In this document: piece after piece, positions 37,234 through 48,670 of the stretch
Numbering within the stretch: position 1 is the first letter of the stretch
How the letters are laid out: each line of letters starts with the position of its first letter
NCBI GenBank assembly: GCA_024362935.1
Contig: JANCRA010000028.1
Span: 5,554,501 to 5,618,500, forward strand
DNA: 64,000 nucleotides
From: Setophaga petechia
Lineage: Eukaryota; Chordata; Aves; Passeriformes; Parulidae
Direction: 5' to 3'
The notes under the pieces: generated by a model
The model's database searches: none
What the model saw: the letters and a program-made list of their open reading frames with translations, nothing else
Told to the model about the DNA's origin: nothing
Translations under genes and position numbers: made by a program

Positions 37234-39008
37234 TGCCCGGCTGGAGCCCCTGCAGCACCCAGTCACCGAGTCCCACGCAGGACCGAGGGCCGGAAAAATA
37301 AACCAGCCACCAACCCATTGCGGGCTGTCACGACTGGTCCTTGTTAGCAACTGCGGCTAAAGAAACCTCTTGGCAAAAGGGGAAATCAGAGTGTTCCCTC
37401 CTGCCTTGGTCAAGGTTTTGATGCCTCTCCTCCATGTAGGTGGTTTTGTGTCTTCAAGCTCAGGCTGGAGTACTGCTAGGAGTGGCTTTAGCAAGGCGAG
37501 AAATGCAACAGTGAACCAACAGCTTCCCTTTCCAGCTGACAAAGCAACTTGGGTTCACCTGAAGTGCCACAAGGGCCTGTGTGTGCATTCCAAGGGCCAC
37601 CGGGTGGCAGGAACAGAGACCTCGCTCCTCTCCAAAGCTGTAGAACAATTAGCAGTGGCAAAATGTGATTTTGGGTTAAGCCCTGACAAAATTGTTCCTC
37701 ATTCGTCCCCAGAAATGGGAAGCTGGGCTGGGCCTTTGACCTGCTGGGACTGCAGCGTTGTCAGTCATAGGCATGGAGCCCACGGGAAATGCTGAGGTGC
37801 TGGAGTCATTCCCATCATGCTGGGATCATTGTACCACCCCACCCCACCCCACCATCCCCCCCCCCAAAAATAAAAAATCACGGTTTGCCCTGAAATGGCG
37901 GCTCCTCCTCACCCTGTTGGTCATTATGAGGGGACATTGGGCTCTGGCTGGGGGTGGAAATGCTCCCAAAGGGCCTTGAACTCCTGCGGGAATTGGTCCA
38001 GCAAGGAGGTGGCACTGAGCCTTTCAGGGAATTGTGGGGAAAGAGAAGGTCCCCTCTGAGCCTCCTTTTGTCCAGGATGACAGAAACTGTGCTTGGAATG
38101 ACCGCCTTTGTTTGTATTTACAGAACCTGAGACGCACAGTGAGTGCTTCTGGGGAGGAGGGAGGTGTGTGGGGTATGCAGCCAACAAATAACGATGGTTA
38201 GTAATGGTTTTGTTGACCAACAGTGTAAAGGCCATTGCCATGGGCCTCATGGAGCTCATGGGCTCAGCAGCCACAGTCCCTGTGGAGATCAAGTCTGCCA
38301 GGCTCTCTGTGGGTGTCTGACACTCAGCTCAGCCCTCCGCGGCTCTGTAGCCTCGCCAGGGCCAGCAGGGTCCCGATGCCCAAAGGCACACAAAGCATCC
38401 TCCCAGCACAGGCTGAGCCACTCAGGGTGGCAGAATCCTGTGGCAATTCAGCTCTCTGAGCATCCTCTCTGCTTTTAGACGGTCCCAGTGCCCTTGTCCC
38501 ACAGACATTGGCTCTGCCAAGTACCACTGCCTTCTCTAGGTGCTGACGGGCGTCAAACAGTGGAGGCACTGTGCTGTGAGGGACAGCGATCTTTTATTTG
38601 GGGTGGCTGGGGACAAGCTGGACCAGAATAAATAGCCATGAGATGTGGCTTTGGATGGGATTCATCCCGATACGTCCCAGTGGGATCCCCTTCAAACATG
38701 TAGCCAAGGTCCTGAAAGCCCAAGGAGGTCCATGCTGGCTCAGGGCTCTCCAGCTGTATGTGACTTGAAAGGAAGGCTTTGGAACTATCCAGGAAACTCC
38801 ATCCTTTCAATCAAACCATGATAGCAGGAAAAATGAAGGGAAGGTCATCGTGGGCACTACTGGGAAGTGATGGAAAGACACAACAGCCAGCCATGGGGGG
38901 AGGCGGGGCCATGATGACACACAGGGGAGGAGCCCTGCGGTGGGGCAGGTCTGTGGTGTCACACACTGTCCTGGCCACAGCACTGTGACATCATTGTGCC
39001 TATATGCC

Positions 39009-39015
39009 TATATAA
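39009..39015 (+). promoter_or_regulatory. TATA box, copy I promoter
   Basis: TATATAA lies 43 bp before the ATG at 39052. The upstream GATGACAC variant of copy H is shared, with one further change (ACACAGGGG for ACCCAGGGG). Confidence 0.78.
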
Positions 39016-39051
39016 TCCGGGCCAGCCCCCGCAGCTGCCAGTGCAGTTGCG

Positions 39052-42000
39052 ATGGTGCGTGCCGGAGCCATGGGTGACGGTTACGCACCTTTGACTGCGC
39101 TTGTCCTGCTGCTGGCCGTCGTGGCTGTCTGCTGGGCCCTTGGCCTCTGGCAGCCATGGAGGCGGCAAGCAGGGACAGCGAAGAGGCGCAAGCGCCCCGG
39201 GGTCCGGCCCAGAGGCTCACGCAGGAACCGGGGAGCCCCTGCGGCTCCCAGGCCCTGCAGGCCTCGGGCTACCCCTCGCAAGCGGCCAGGTGCTCCCGCC
39301 AGCACCCTGGGCAGCTCCTGCAGCTGCGGCCCCTGCGTGGCAGTGGGCCGAGAGCTGCAGGAACTGATGCAGCTGCTCTGGGCTGGCAGTGGGACATCTG
39401 AGCCGCTCTACTCTGGGATGTGGCGGGCCCTGTGGAAAGAGCTGCGGGAGCTGGTGAGGCGAGGCCACCTGCCCTGCTGTGGCTCGTCCCGCTCCCCCAG
39501 GCGCCGCCATCCCATGAGGAGGCAGCTCCCAGGAAGAGTCTCCGTCCCTGGGAGGGCCTCGAGCCTTGCAAGGATGGCACGGCAGACGACACCCGCCATC
39601 CTTGCAAGAAGCTCAGGCTGTCAGAGATCCTCCGTCCTGCTAGGAGCCTCGGCTACCTCTGACAGCCTCCATCCTTCAGAGAGGCTCAGTGAGACCTGTC
39701 AGCCTGCAGCAAGTGCAGAGCCCGCGGACAGGTCTCCCGGCTCCCTTGGACCCCTGGACTTGGACAAGACGGGCACAACCCTGAGCGTTGTCGTGGCCAG
39801 GGAAAGCCCGGGAGTCCAAGTGGGAGCCCAGCCCGATGCAGGGGAGCCATCTCAGGAGCAGGTGGCTCGGGAGCAGCAAGCGTCCTGCAGCCGGCACTTG
39901 TCGGCCCACAGCTGCCAGGACGCTGTGCCGGCTGTGCCAGCGGGCTGCAGCCCGTGCCGGGTGGAGGAGACGAGCCTCGAGACACCTGGGCACCTCCATC
40001 TCGAGGAAGCTGCTCCGAAACAGCCACCGACTGCCAAGGAGGCCCCAATAGAAGGTGAGATCTTCTGAGGAGCTGTCTGCAGCTCCCCTGGGGCTCTTCA
40101 GGGCCATTGCCAGGCCAGGCCCTCTGAGAGCAGCCTAGTCCCTGGCTGTTCTCAGTGCCTCTGATGGCTTCAAAAATCCCCTGCGTGGTTTGCAGCTGCT
40201 CCTGGGACCCCCCTGCGCGACAGCTCGGGCTGCAGCCCCGGCCGCGCACAAGAGCAGAGCGCAGGCCACGAGGCCGGGGCCAGCGCCGGTGCCGCCGTGC
40301 CCCCCTGCAGCGGGGCTCCTGCAGCCGCCTGTGCGCGCTGCCCGGGCCCGGCCGTGCCGCTCGCCAGCCCCTCGGCTGCAGGGCGGTGGCCGCTGCCCGG
40401 CGCGCGGCAGGGAGCAGGTGAGAGCAGCGCGGCCCGCGGGGGCCGGCCCCTGCCCTGGCGGGTACTGGGCGGGGGGGGGGGGGTTCCTGGGCGCAGCGCT
40501 GACGCCTCGCTCTCGGCCTTTTGCAGGGCAAAAGAAGGAGCTGCAGGAGCTCTACCAGCTGGGCCCGCAGCTGGGCAGGGGCGGCTTCGGCACCGTTTTC
40601 GCGGGCAGCCGCCTGGCGGACGGTAGCCCGGTAAGTGGGCGGCACGGGCGGGCGCGGGCGGAGGCTCCGGGCCGGGGCTGGGCGGGGCTGGAGCTCAGCC
40701 CCCTGTGTCCGTGCCTTGCAGGTGGCTCTCAAGCGCGTGGCCCGGGAGAGCGTCCTGCGCTGGGACGAGCGCGTGAGTGAGCGGGGCCAGCGGGCCGGGG
40801 CGGGCCGGGGCGGGCAGGGATAAGGCCGGGGAGGGCCCCGAGGGAGGGCGCCGAGGCACGGCGGGGGCGGCGGGCGTGGGCTCAGCGCGCGAGGCGCAGC
40901 ACGGCGGGCCCGCGGATGCCGAACGCCGGGGCCGGCTCCAGGCGGGGGGACAGCTGCCAAGCGTGCCCTGGGCGGGAGGGATCCCGAGCAGCACGGAGGC
41001 TGCCCGAGGGGACACCGGGGCATGCCGGGCAGGGGGCAGTGGAGGCACAGGGCAGCACCAGGCCTGGCGCAGGCAATGTCTCGTCCTCGCAGCCCGACGG
41101 CACCCGTGTTCCGCTGGAGATCGTGCTGATGGAGAAGGTGGGCTCCGGCTGCCGCAGCATCATCCAGCTCCTGGACTGGTTCGAGCTGCCTGACAGCTTC
41201 GTGCTGGTCCTGGAGCGTCCGGAGCGGTCGCGGGATCTGCTGGAGCTGCTGCGGGAGCAGCAGTTCCTGAGCGAGGAGGCGGCGCGCTGGCTTTTCTGCC
41301 AGGTGCTGGAGGCCGTGTGGCACTGCACCGCCTGCGGCGTCTGGCACGGCGACATCAAGGCGGAGAACCTCCTCGTGGACCCGGACACTGGCAGCCTGAA
41401 GCTCATCGACTTCGGTTGCGGCACCTTCTTCCACGGCCACACCTGCAGGGATGTTGCCGGTGAGCCCGCGGCCCGGGCCCTGCTGCCTCTGCCAGGCACT
41501 GCACCGTGCCATTCCCTCCTGGGCTGTGGGTGCGGCATTCAGCCGGCTACCGGCTGCCCTGTGCCCCGGGGCAGGTGCTGTGCCCCAGGAGCCGGCTGCT
41601 GGCCTTGCCGACAGAGGGGGGCTGCAAAAGCCAGGCCCCGGCCCCTCGGCTTGGCAGGCCTGCTTGGGCTTGTGCCGCTCTTCTGGCCTTCTCTGCCTTG
41701 CAGAGCGCTTTCCTGGCTTTGGCCAATTGCCTGCGGGTGCCGGGTGGCCTTGGGGGAAGTTGTGGCCGCAGGTGCGGGCCCTGCCTCTGGCAGGAGGCCG
41801 GCGCCAGGCTCTGGAAGGCAGCAGCCTGCGCCCGACCAGCGCCGCCTGTCTCCCCTAGGAACACGGATGTACTGCTCGCCCGAGTGGATCCGCCTGGGCT
41901 CCTACCGCAAGGAGCCGGCGACCATCTGGTCCCTGGGCGTGCTGCTCTATGTCATGGTCTGCGGGTGCTTCCCCTTCCGGGACGACCATGACATCGTGTG

Positions 42001-42318
42001 GGGGCAGCTCTTCTTCTGGCGGCAGGTGTCTCCAGGTTGGTGTGGGCCTCAAGCACGCTGGGCTGGAGGAGGTGGCCGTGTCCTGCCGTGCCGCTGTCCC
42101 GCCAAGGGCAGCTCTGAGCACTCGCAGCCTGGCCCGGCTTCTGCGGGCACTGCCGGGCGCGGCCGGGCAGGAGCCTCGTGCCAGTGAGCGGCGCTTTCTG
42201 CCTCCTCTCCCCAGAGTGCCAGCACCTGATCACCTGGTGTTTGGGCAAGCACCCCCTGGAGCGGGCCAATCTGGAGGACATCTGGCGCCACCCTTGGGTG
42301 TGGGGCTGGCGCCTTTGA
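39052..42318 (+). CDS. PIM-like kinase copy I, last copy of the array (675 aa)
   Basis: Exons: 39052-40054, 40196-40417, 40527-40630, 40722-40772, 41093-41459, 41859-42035, 42215-42318. Exon 1 is of the H type (L197, K323, A328, P332). The G-run in intron 2 has grown by about five bases compared with B-F, which accounts for the longer gene. The kinase residues are those of the array consensus. Poly(A) signal 42382-42387. The array spacer continues for about 145 bp after the signal and then ends, so this is the right-hand terminal copy. It is intact despite its edge position. Confidence 0.85.
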
Positions 42319-42532
42319 TGCCCGGCTGGAGCCCCTGCAGCACCCAGTCACCGAGTCCCACGCAGGACCGAGGGCCGGAAAAATAAACCAGCCACCAACC
42401 CATTGCGGGCTGTCACGACTGGTCCTTGTTAGCAACTGCGGCTAAAGAAACCTCTTGGCAAAAGGGGAAATCAGAGTGTTCCCTCCTGCCTTGGTCAAGG
42501 TTTTGATGCCTCTCCTCCATGTAGGTGGTTTT

Positions 42533-43798
42533 TTCTTCCAGGGTGTAGAGGAACCCCTTAGGAAAAGAACTTTTTCGTCCCTTGCCGGGAGTGGTTTCTG
42601 TTAAACCTGCTCATCTCTGAGGCTGGAGATCGCCAGGATCTGAGGTTGGAGATCGCCAGGAAAACACTGAAAGCAAAGAAGTAAACCTGGCTCAGATCTG
42701 TACAACAATCCTAGAAGGATGCGTCCCAGGAGCAAATATCCTGGTGCTGCTAATTCCCATTCCAAGGCTCTGAGGAAAATGCAGCTGTGCCATAGGGGGA
42801 GAGCATTGGTGTGGTGCTGGGTAAGATCCTGCAGCAGCAAAGGCTGCTGTCCCCATGTCCAGCTCATGCTCTGGGGCAGGCAGGGGAGGAGCAGGAGAAG
42901 AGGAAGAGCTCCACAGTTGGGTTACTCGTGGCGAGAAATCTCCACCACTCCCAGTGCCTTCTTGAGAGCTGCTGGACCAGAGGTGGAAGAAACCCTTTGG
43001 GCAGGACTGTCTGCCCCCTCAGAGCCACAGCTGTCTGCAGAAGCTTCTGTCCCTGAGGATGCAGATGGCCAGGAAATGCCTGGAAGTAAAAAGGGGAGCC
43101 CAGCCCTCTCCAAGATGTTCCCAGAGGCAAGTGTTCCTTCAGCAAGTGTCTTGGACTGCCAGCTCTCTATCACCATCTCCCAGGATGCTGTGGCCAAAAT
43201 TAAGGAAAAATGCAGGGGATAGAGATCCCCAAACCACCTGAAAGTGGGGAGTGCACAAAGTTTCCCTGGTCCCCCATAGGGCAGTTGAGGATGGAGACCA
43301 CCCAGATGCCCCGAGGGAAGAGGAGAATGGAGACTCTCCCCAATCCCCTTCAGAAGGGAGAAACAGAGAGCTTATATTTTTCCTTTTTAATTATTTTTCC
43401 TTTTTCCTTTTTTATTTTCTTTTATTTGTTTTATGTTTCTGTAGCAGTAAATCAAGATGGAGGTCTCTGGCTCTGTTCCCCAGAGGGCAGAGTGCAGCCC
43501 ATGAACACGGCATTGGAGTCTGTATGTCATCAAAACTGCAGGAAAAACAGAAACTCTCCAACAACACCTTTTCATTGTCAGAGAAGCAGGCATCTGGCCA
43601 AGCAGCATTCTGACCAAGATATGCAATAGAATTATTTCATCTACACATGCCTACCATGTGCAGTGAAAATCACTCTGACTCCCATGATTCTTTACCAGAC
43701 TTTTCTCATATTTCTCAATAAAGACCCCAAAGAAATTCTCCTTCATTGTTTCTGTATTATACAATGCTTAGGATCTGATGTCTTTCCTCTGAGGGTGG
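42533..43798. other. Unique DNA at the array edge with a possible gene relic
   Basis: Unrelated sequence starts here. A + strand open frame at 42719-43222 (167 codons) has an acidic, Ser/Pro-rich second half (about 43000-43220) whose composition looks protein-like, and a poly(A)-type AATAAA follows at 43717-43722. I recognise no domain, and no initiator context or upstream exon can be supported. It could be the last exon of a decayed gene or chance. A T-rich tract fills about 43375-43440. Confidence 0.3.
42616..42661 (+). repeat. 23-bp tandem duplication
   Basis: Two adjacent 23-bp copies (42616-42638 and 42639-42661) differ at one base (GGCTGG versus GGTTGG). They lie about 85 bp beyond the end of the kinase array. 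Confidence 0.85.
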
Positions 43799-43967
43799 GG
43801 AGGCCCTGGCGTTGGTGTCCCAGAGAAGCTGTGGCTGCCCCATCCCTGTCCAAGGCCAGGTTGGATGGGCTTTGGAGCAACCTGGGATTGTAGGTGTCCT
43901 TGCCTATGGCAGGGTGAAACGAGATGAGCTTAAAATCCCTCCCAACCCAAGCCACTCTGGGACTCTG
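43799..43967 (+). mobile_element. CR1 LINE 3' fragment
   Basis: The stretch matches the remembered 3' end of avian CR1 elements: the block around AGAAGCTGTGGCTGCCCC, the block around GGTTGGATGGGCTTTG, then the CCCAACCCAAGCC terminus. It is 5'-truncated, as usual for CR1, and diverged. It has no coding capacity. Confidence 0.75.
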
Positions 43968-44990
43968 CCCAAACACACAACAGGCCCCCATAGCTGCCAA
44001 TGCCAAACCTGCCTGTTAATTGATGGATAAATAAATTCCTGGCAACCACCACCACAAAAGGAAGGAAAATGGCTCCATAGGAGGGACTGGCAGAGGCTGA
44101 GGTTGGAGATGGGGACGTTGAGGGTTCCTTACTGCACAAGCTCTCTTCCTGGATTAATGCTGTCCATCTACTCCAGATGGATTCATACCCCAGCATTTTG
44201 TCAGGGAGTAAATAAAATACTGAAAGCAGAATTACTGTTTCCCTGGCAATGCAGTGTCCTGGTGAGGTCACGTCACTGCCACCATGGCACATCCAGCCCT
44301 TACATGGTCAGTGACACGTCCTAGGCCACTAAATGTCCATAGAGGTCATGGTCATTTAGGATCTTGCTGGGGACTCAATTTGGGCTTGGATCCAACCAGG
44401 TAAATAGCCTGAAATCTGCTTCCCTAATTTTCTTGTAAGTGGGCTATGTATCAAAATGGATTTCTAGAGCAGTAAATTATAATTTAGTGCCTATTATAAT
44501 ATTCATTAAGAGCTGCTGTCTGCTGCAGTGTTACATCAAATACTAATTATTAGAAATTAAGGTGACAGGATGGATTCATATTCTGAATCGTGTAAGTGGG
44601 AGTAATAAGACCCTAGGAGGGATAAGCAGACAAAGGAGCAGGAGGATTTCCTCCCTGTGGGGAAATCAGGGGAATCATTTCAGGGAAATCAGGCTACTGG
44701 AATCCCCAGTAGCCCAGCACTGGAAGGCATGGCTGACCAGGAAAGGGGACAGGATTAACCAGAGCTACACAGACAGACCCCAAGCAGAGGGGTCATAGCT
44801 GTGACCACTGGGTTCAAAGTATTCAGTTTTGGGGCATCACCACCCAGCAGGATCCACCCAGTGGACTGACCTCCAAAGGCTCCATCTTGCCTCAATGTTA
44901 TTTTTCTAGTTTTTCTGCTTGGTTTGTTCATTTTTTAAAATTCCTCTTCAAGCTGAAATTGAATTCCTACAATGATTTTGTCACAACATA

Positions 44991-45060
44991 GTCTAGTAAA
45001 AGGTATCTCTGCTCATGGCAGGGAACAGATGGTCTTTAATGTCCCTTCCAACCCAAGCCC
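44991..45060 (+). mobile_element. CR1 LINE 3' fragment, very short
   Basis: About 70 bp resembles the last part of CR1: GTCTAGTAAAAGGTATC, a CATGGCAGGGAACAGATG block and CCCTTCCAACCCAAGCCC. It is heavily truncated. Confidence 0.6.
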
Positions 45061-47700
45061 AATTGCAGCACAGTCAGATGGGTGCAGAGCAGGATGAACA
45101 GCCAGGGAAGCAGCCAAAGCCATGCAGAGCTGTGTGAGGGACATAGTTTTTTCTTTTTAATCACATTCCCTCTCTTCTATGGTTTAATTAGCGGGAAAAA
45201 AACCTCTGATATGTGAAAGTTATTCCTTTGTTGCCAGACACTTCCAGGTTTTCCATTTTCTTCTCCCTGAGTAGGAAAAAATCATTTACCATGTTCTTTT
45301 CTAACAGTTTCCAGGGATGTCCCACAAACATGACCAGGAGCTGCCAGCAGCCAAGCCCTGACTGAGTTTCTTTGCTTGAGTAAATCAATGTTTAGCCACT
45401 AATGGGAGCTGAATGCCCATTTTCCCTGCCTCATTTATTTTATTGCCAGGGCTAGGGTGCAGGGGAGGCAGCACTGGGGCAGCTCTCTGGAAATCCCAGT
45501 GAGCACTTGGAATGTTCACTCCCTCCCATTTTATGGTGTGTGTTGGGCAAACACATTAGGGAAGAGCTGCTGGAATAGCTCACAGTGCCTGGCTCTCTCT
45601 CTGTCCATCTCCATTAGTTTTTATTTGGAATTTCCACGGGGTTGGGGCACTCTTGCTCAGTTTGTGCCAGCAAAAATCCCTGTGGAAGAAACTTTTTTGC
45701 CACAACAGGGTTTTTTTCATTATTAAAGTGAATAAGTATCTTTTTCCCTGCCCAGTTGGTCCCTTCAGCCTTGCTGTGGGATGTGGACAGGGATGGGAGC
45801 CTTGAGCCACCATGGGATGGCAATAGCAGGAACTGACCCACCACCAGTTTGAGGTGAAGTGATTAAAGCTTGTGGCTGCCACCAGCATTTCCTGCCTGTA
45901 ATTAATGCTTTTAATGAGGAGGCATATGGCAACCCCCTCCTCCCCCGGCATTTTGCCGGGTGTGAGTTCATTAACAGCTGCTAATTACACCATTATTCAG
46001 TGTATAAGTCAAGGAGGGCTACACTGCTCCAACTGCCTGTGAATGCTGCCAAAAATTTCTTAGTTTAAATTTTCTGTTTTCTCCTTATACAGGGAACTGA
46101 ACCCCTGGGGGTTTGCAGGGCAAACCAGCATCCCTGGGACACAGAGCCAGCACATTCCCTGCTTTCCCTGACCCCTCTCCATGCACAGGGCCTGCAATTC
46201 CAGCTGTACTCCTCCTCCTCACAGCCAGGACATGCTTTTATTCCCAGGGGTGAGTTTTGCTGATAGTCCCAGGAACTGTAGAGGGGTTTGAAGCCATTCT
46301 CTATCTGATGGAGCATCCAGCTGCCATGACATCCTCAGCCCCATCGATCCTGCATGTCCCAGAGCAGGAGGGCATTATCCTGGTGGGAAAACCAGTGGCT
46401 TTATTCCTCTCAGACTTCAGCTCTGCTGCTGAGGTGTTCATTGCACCAAGTGCTTGACATCAAGGCTCTTTCTCCTGAAAAAAGGCTCTTGGAAATGTTT
46501 TACCAACAGCTGGTTGCAGTTTTTACATTGGGTATTATGCAGTACCTGACTCCCAGCCTGGGGCTCTGAATATTCCAGCTCCATGCAAGTATTGGGAGAA
46601 AATGAGCATTAAGATCATCCACCTGGAAGTTCTGCCCCTCCTTCCCAAGCCAGTCCCAGGTCCTGCTCCTGGTGCTACCCTGTCTGTGCCTGCCTTGTCA
46701 CCAGTGTCCCCTCTGGATCTGCCTCTGAGAGTGATGGGAGCCTGGGCAGAGTGGGACAAGGACAGATGGAGAGGCCACTGGGGATGGAGTCAGGGTTTGT
46801 CAAGCTGCTCTTGAGGTTCTGAATCTCCAGAGACCCCACAAAAACATGGACATGATTTGGAGTTGGGAATGCCTCACCAGTGCCATTGGATCCAGCTTCT
46901 GTGGATGTGGCATTCAAGGACAGGCCATGGCAGTGCTGGGGAGCTGCTGGACTTTTCCAGCCCAAAGAATCCTGTGATTCCATGAGCTCCCTGCCCGAGG
47001 GCACTGCTCCTGCACTGCTCTCTGGAGCGGCAGGGTGTAATTTATTGTAAAATATTTGATTACAGTGACTGCAGTGCTGGGAGTGTGTGTGGGAGGATGG
47101 CATTTCTGAGAGCAGGTGGGAAGGGACGACCACAGGAGGGCCTGAGGGTTAAATCCACACCAGGAGGGTGGGATGGTCAATCCCAGATTTAGCTGGGGAC
47201 GCATTTCCCTGGTTGGTGACACAGCAGGACATCAAAACCAGGGGTCAGGGAGAGGGCCAGGCACAGCCCAGTACAACCACTGTGCCCAGCATCCCCCTCA
47301 CCCAGCACTGCAGCTGGGGAGGATGTGCTGGGAGGAACCCTGGCCTGGCACTGAAATTGTCTCTCTGGCTGGGAGAGGAGAAACCTGTGAAAATGGGAAT
47401 AATTCCTTTCTGAAGGAAAATGCAGTGTTGAGGTGTACAGACTCAGTAGGATCCAGCTTTCTGCCAATCCATGTGTGGTCATTCTGGGCACAGAACATCC
47501 AGGAAAAATGTCTCCTATTTACTGAGGATAAAACAACTGATTCACCCAGGGAAACTCAATAATTCTTGATGTCCAGGAAAGTCACACTGAGCTGGAAAAA
47601 GAGACCAACCTCCTGTGGAGCAGATCCCTGGGCCGGGCTGCTGCTGCCCTCTGCTGCCAAGTGACACTTCTCACACCTCACTCTTCTCAATCCACGGAAG
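45061..47700. other. Intergenic DNA between the array flank and MIS12
   Basis: I see no gene here. Short open frames on both strands have neither splice context nor a recognisable domain. An AT-rich patch at about 45895-46000 contains a small perfect inverted repeat (45944-45960, 7-bp arms, 3-base loop). The preceding interval 43968-44990 is likewise without a supportable gene and has an AT-rich patch at about 44450-44560. Confidence 0.5.
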
Positions 47701-47727
47701 AAAAAATTCCAAACTGTCTTTTATGTT

Positions 47728-47746
47728 TTTATTACACTTTTTTATT
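47728..47746 (-). terminator. Candidate MIS12 poly(A) signals
   Basis: Two AATAAA hexamers read on the - strand (47741-47746 and 47728-47733), about 930 bp beyond the MIS12 stop codon. They would give a long AT-rich 3' UTR from 48670 to about 47710, which otherwise holds no gene. The assignment rests on position only. Confidence 0.4.
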
Positions 47747-48670
47747 GCAATAACCTCTAAATGATTCACAGGGTTACTGACTTTTAAACCTCTATGCTAG
47801 TAAAGTAAAAACTGATATTGATATTTAACGACAGGACTAAACAGGAGATTAAAAAACTGCTGTGGAAAGATGCACAGAATATCAGGGATTTTGACTTAAG
47901 TACAGAGAGAATAAGTTTTAATTAAGACACAAGAGCTTATCAACATTCATAACATTTTCACAGGAAAATCTGATTAAATGTTAATAAGAGAAACTTGGTT
48001 TAGTAGAAAAGGGACACTGGGCAACAAAAAACCCCAAATATATAAAGCAATGTAAGGTGAAGTAGGACAAAGTGATGGAATTACTCATTTCCTCCAGTGG
48101 CTTCTGCTCTGTGCTGAGAAAAACACAAGCACAGGTGGAGTGGTGAGGAACACTGAAATTCCAGAAACTGGGCTGAAATTTGGTTTGATGCCAACAGATC
48201 TCATCAGAACCTTGTCAATAGCATCAGTGTCATCCTCCTCCCTGCATTTCCTCCTTGCTGACTTCCCAAACACAGAGAAAGGCACCGTAGCCATGGTCAG
48301 GCAGTTCCTTGGCCACGGGCAGAGTCCCCGTGGCCTCACTGACTGCAGGCTGGAAACACCTACACATTCCTACGAGTCTTAACAAGGCTTTGTTTTTATA
48401 ACCCTTAAAACGGGAAGTGGTACATAGTGTTCATAGGTAACATTCAGTGTTTTCAAACGCCGGTTGTGCGACCCAAAACTTAGGAAGTTGGCTTGTAAAA
48501 TGTAACTCAGATTGTTTTCTCCCCTTCCTGCCTTAGGGAGGAGCAAACTGGCACAGTTTAACAGCTTTCAGACCAAATCCTGGCAGCACAAGTGCAGTAA
48601 GGGGAAGAGAAGCCCCTGTCATTTTAAGCAAGCTCTCTGCATGGCATCTGTTGCCTTCTCAGAATTTCCA

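Larger units (their letters stand above)
1..42532 (+). repeat. Tandem array of ~5.08-kb PIM-like kinase units
   Basis: The same unit is repeated head to tail. First-exon ATGs lie at 3489, 8569, 13650, 18730, 23810, 28890, 33971 and 39052, giving periods of 5080 or 5081. The last unit is 4 bp longer because of a G-run in intron 2. Unit identity is close to complete, with scattered single-base changes and length changes in a C-run (near 2290 in the first unit) and in the G-run of intron 2. The window opens inside intron 3 of copy A. Identity stops at about 42532, shortly after the poly(A) signal of copy I, where the spacer gives way to unrelated DNA. A collapsed or expanded assembly cannot be excluded for such similar units. 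Confidence 0.97.

Noticed and set aside
45944..45960. Perfect 7-bp inverted repeat with 3-base loop
   Set aside because: A stem this short is expected by chance in a region of this size, and no RNA gene context is seen.
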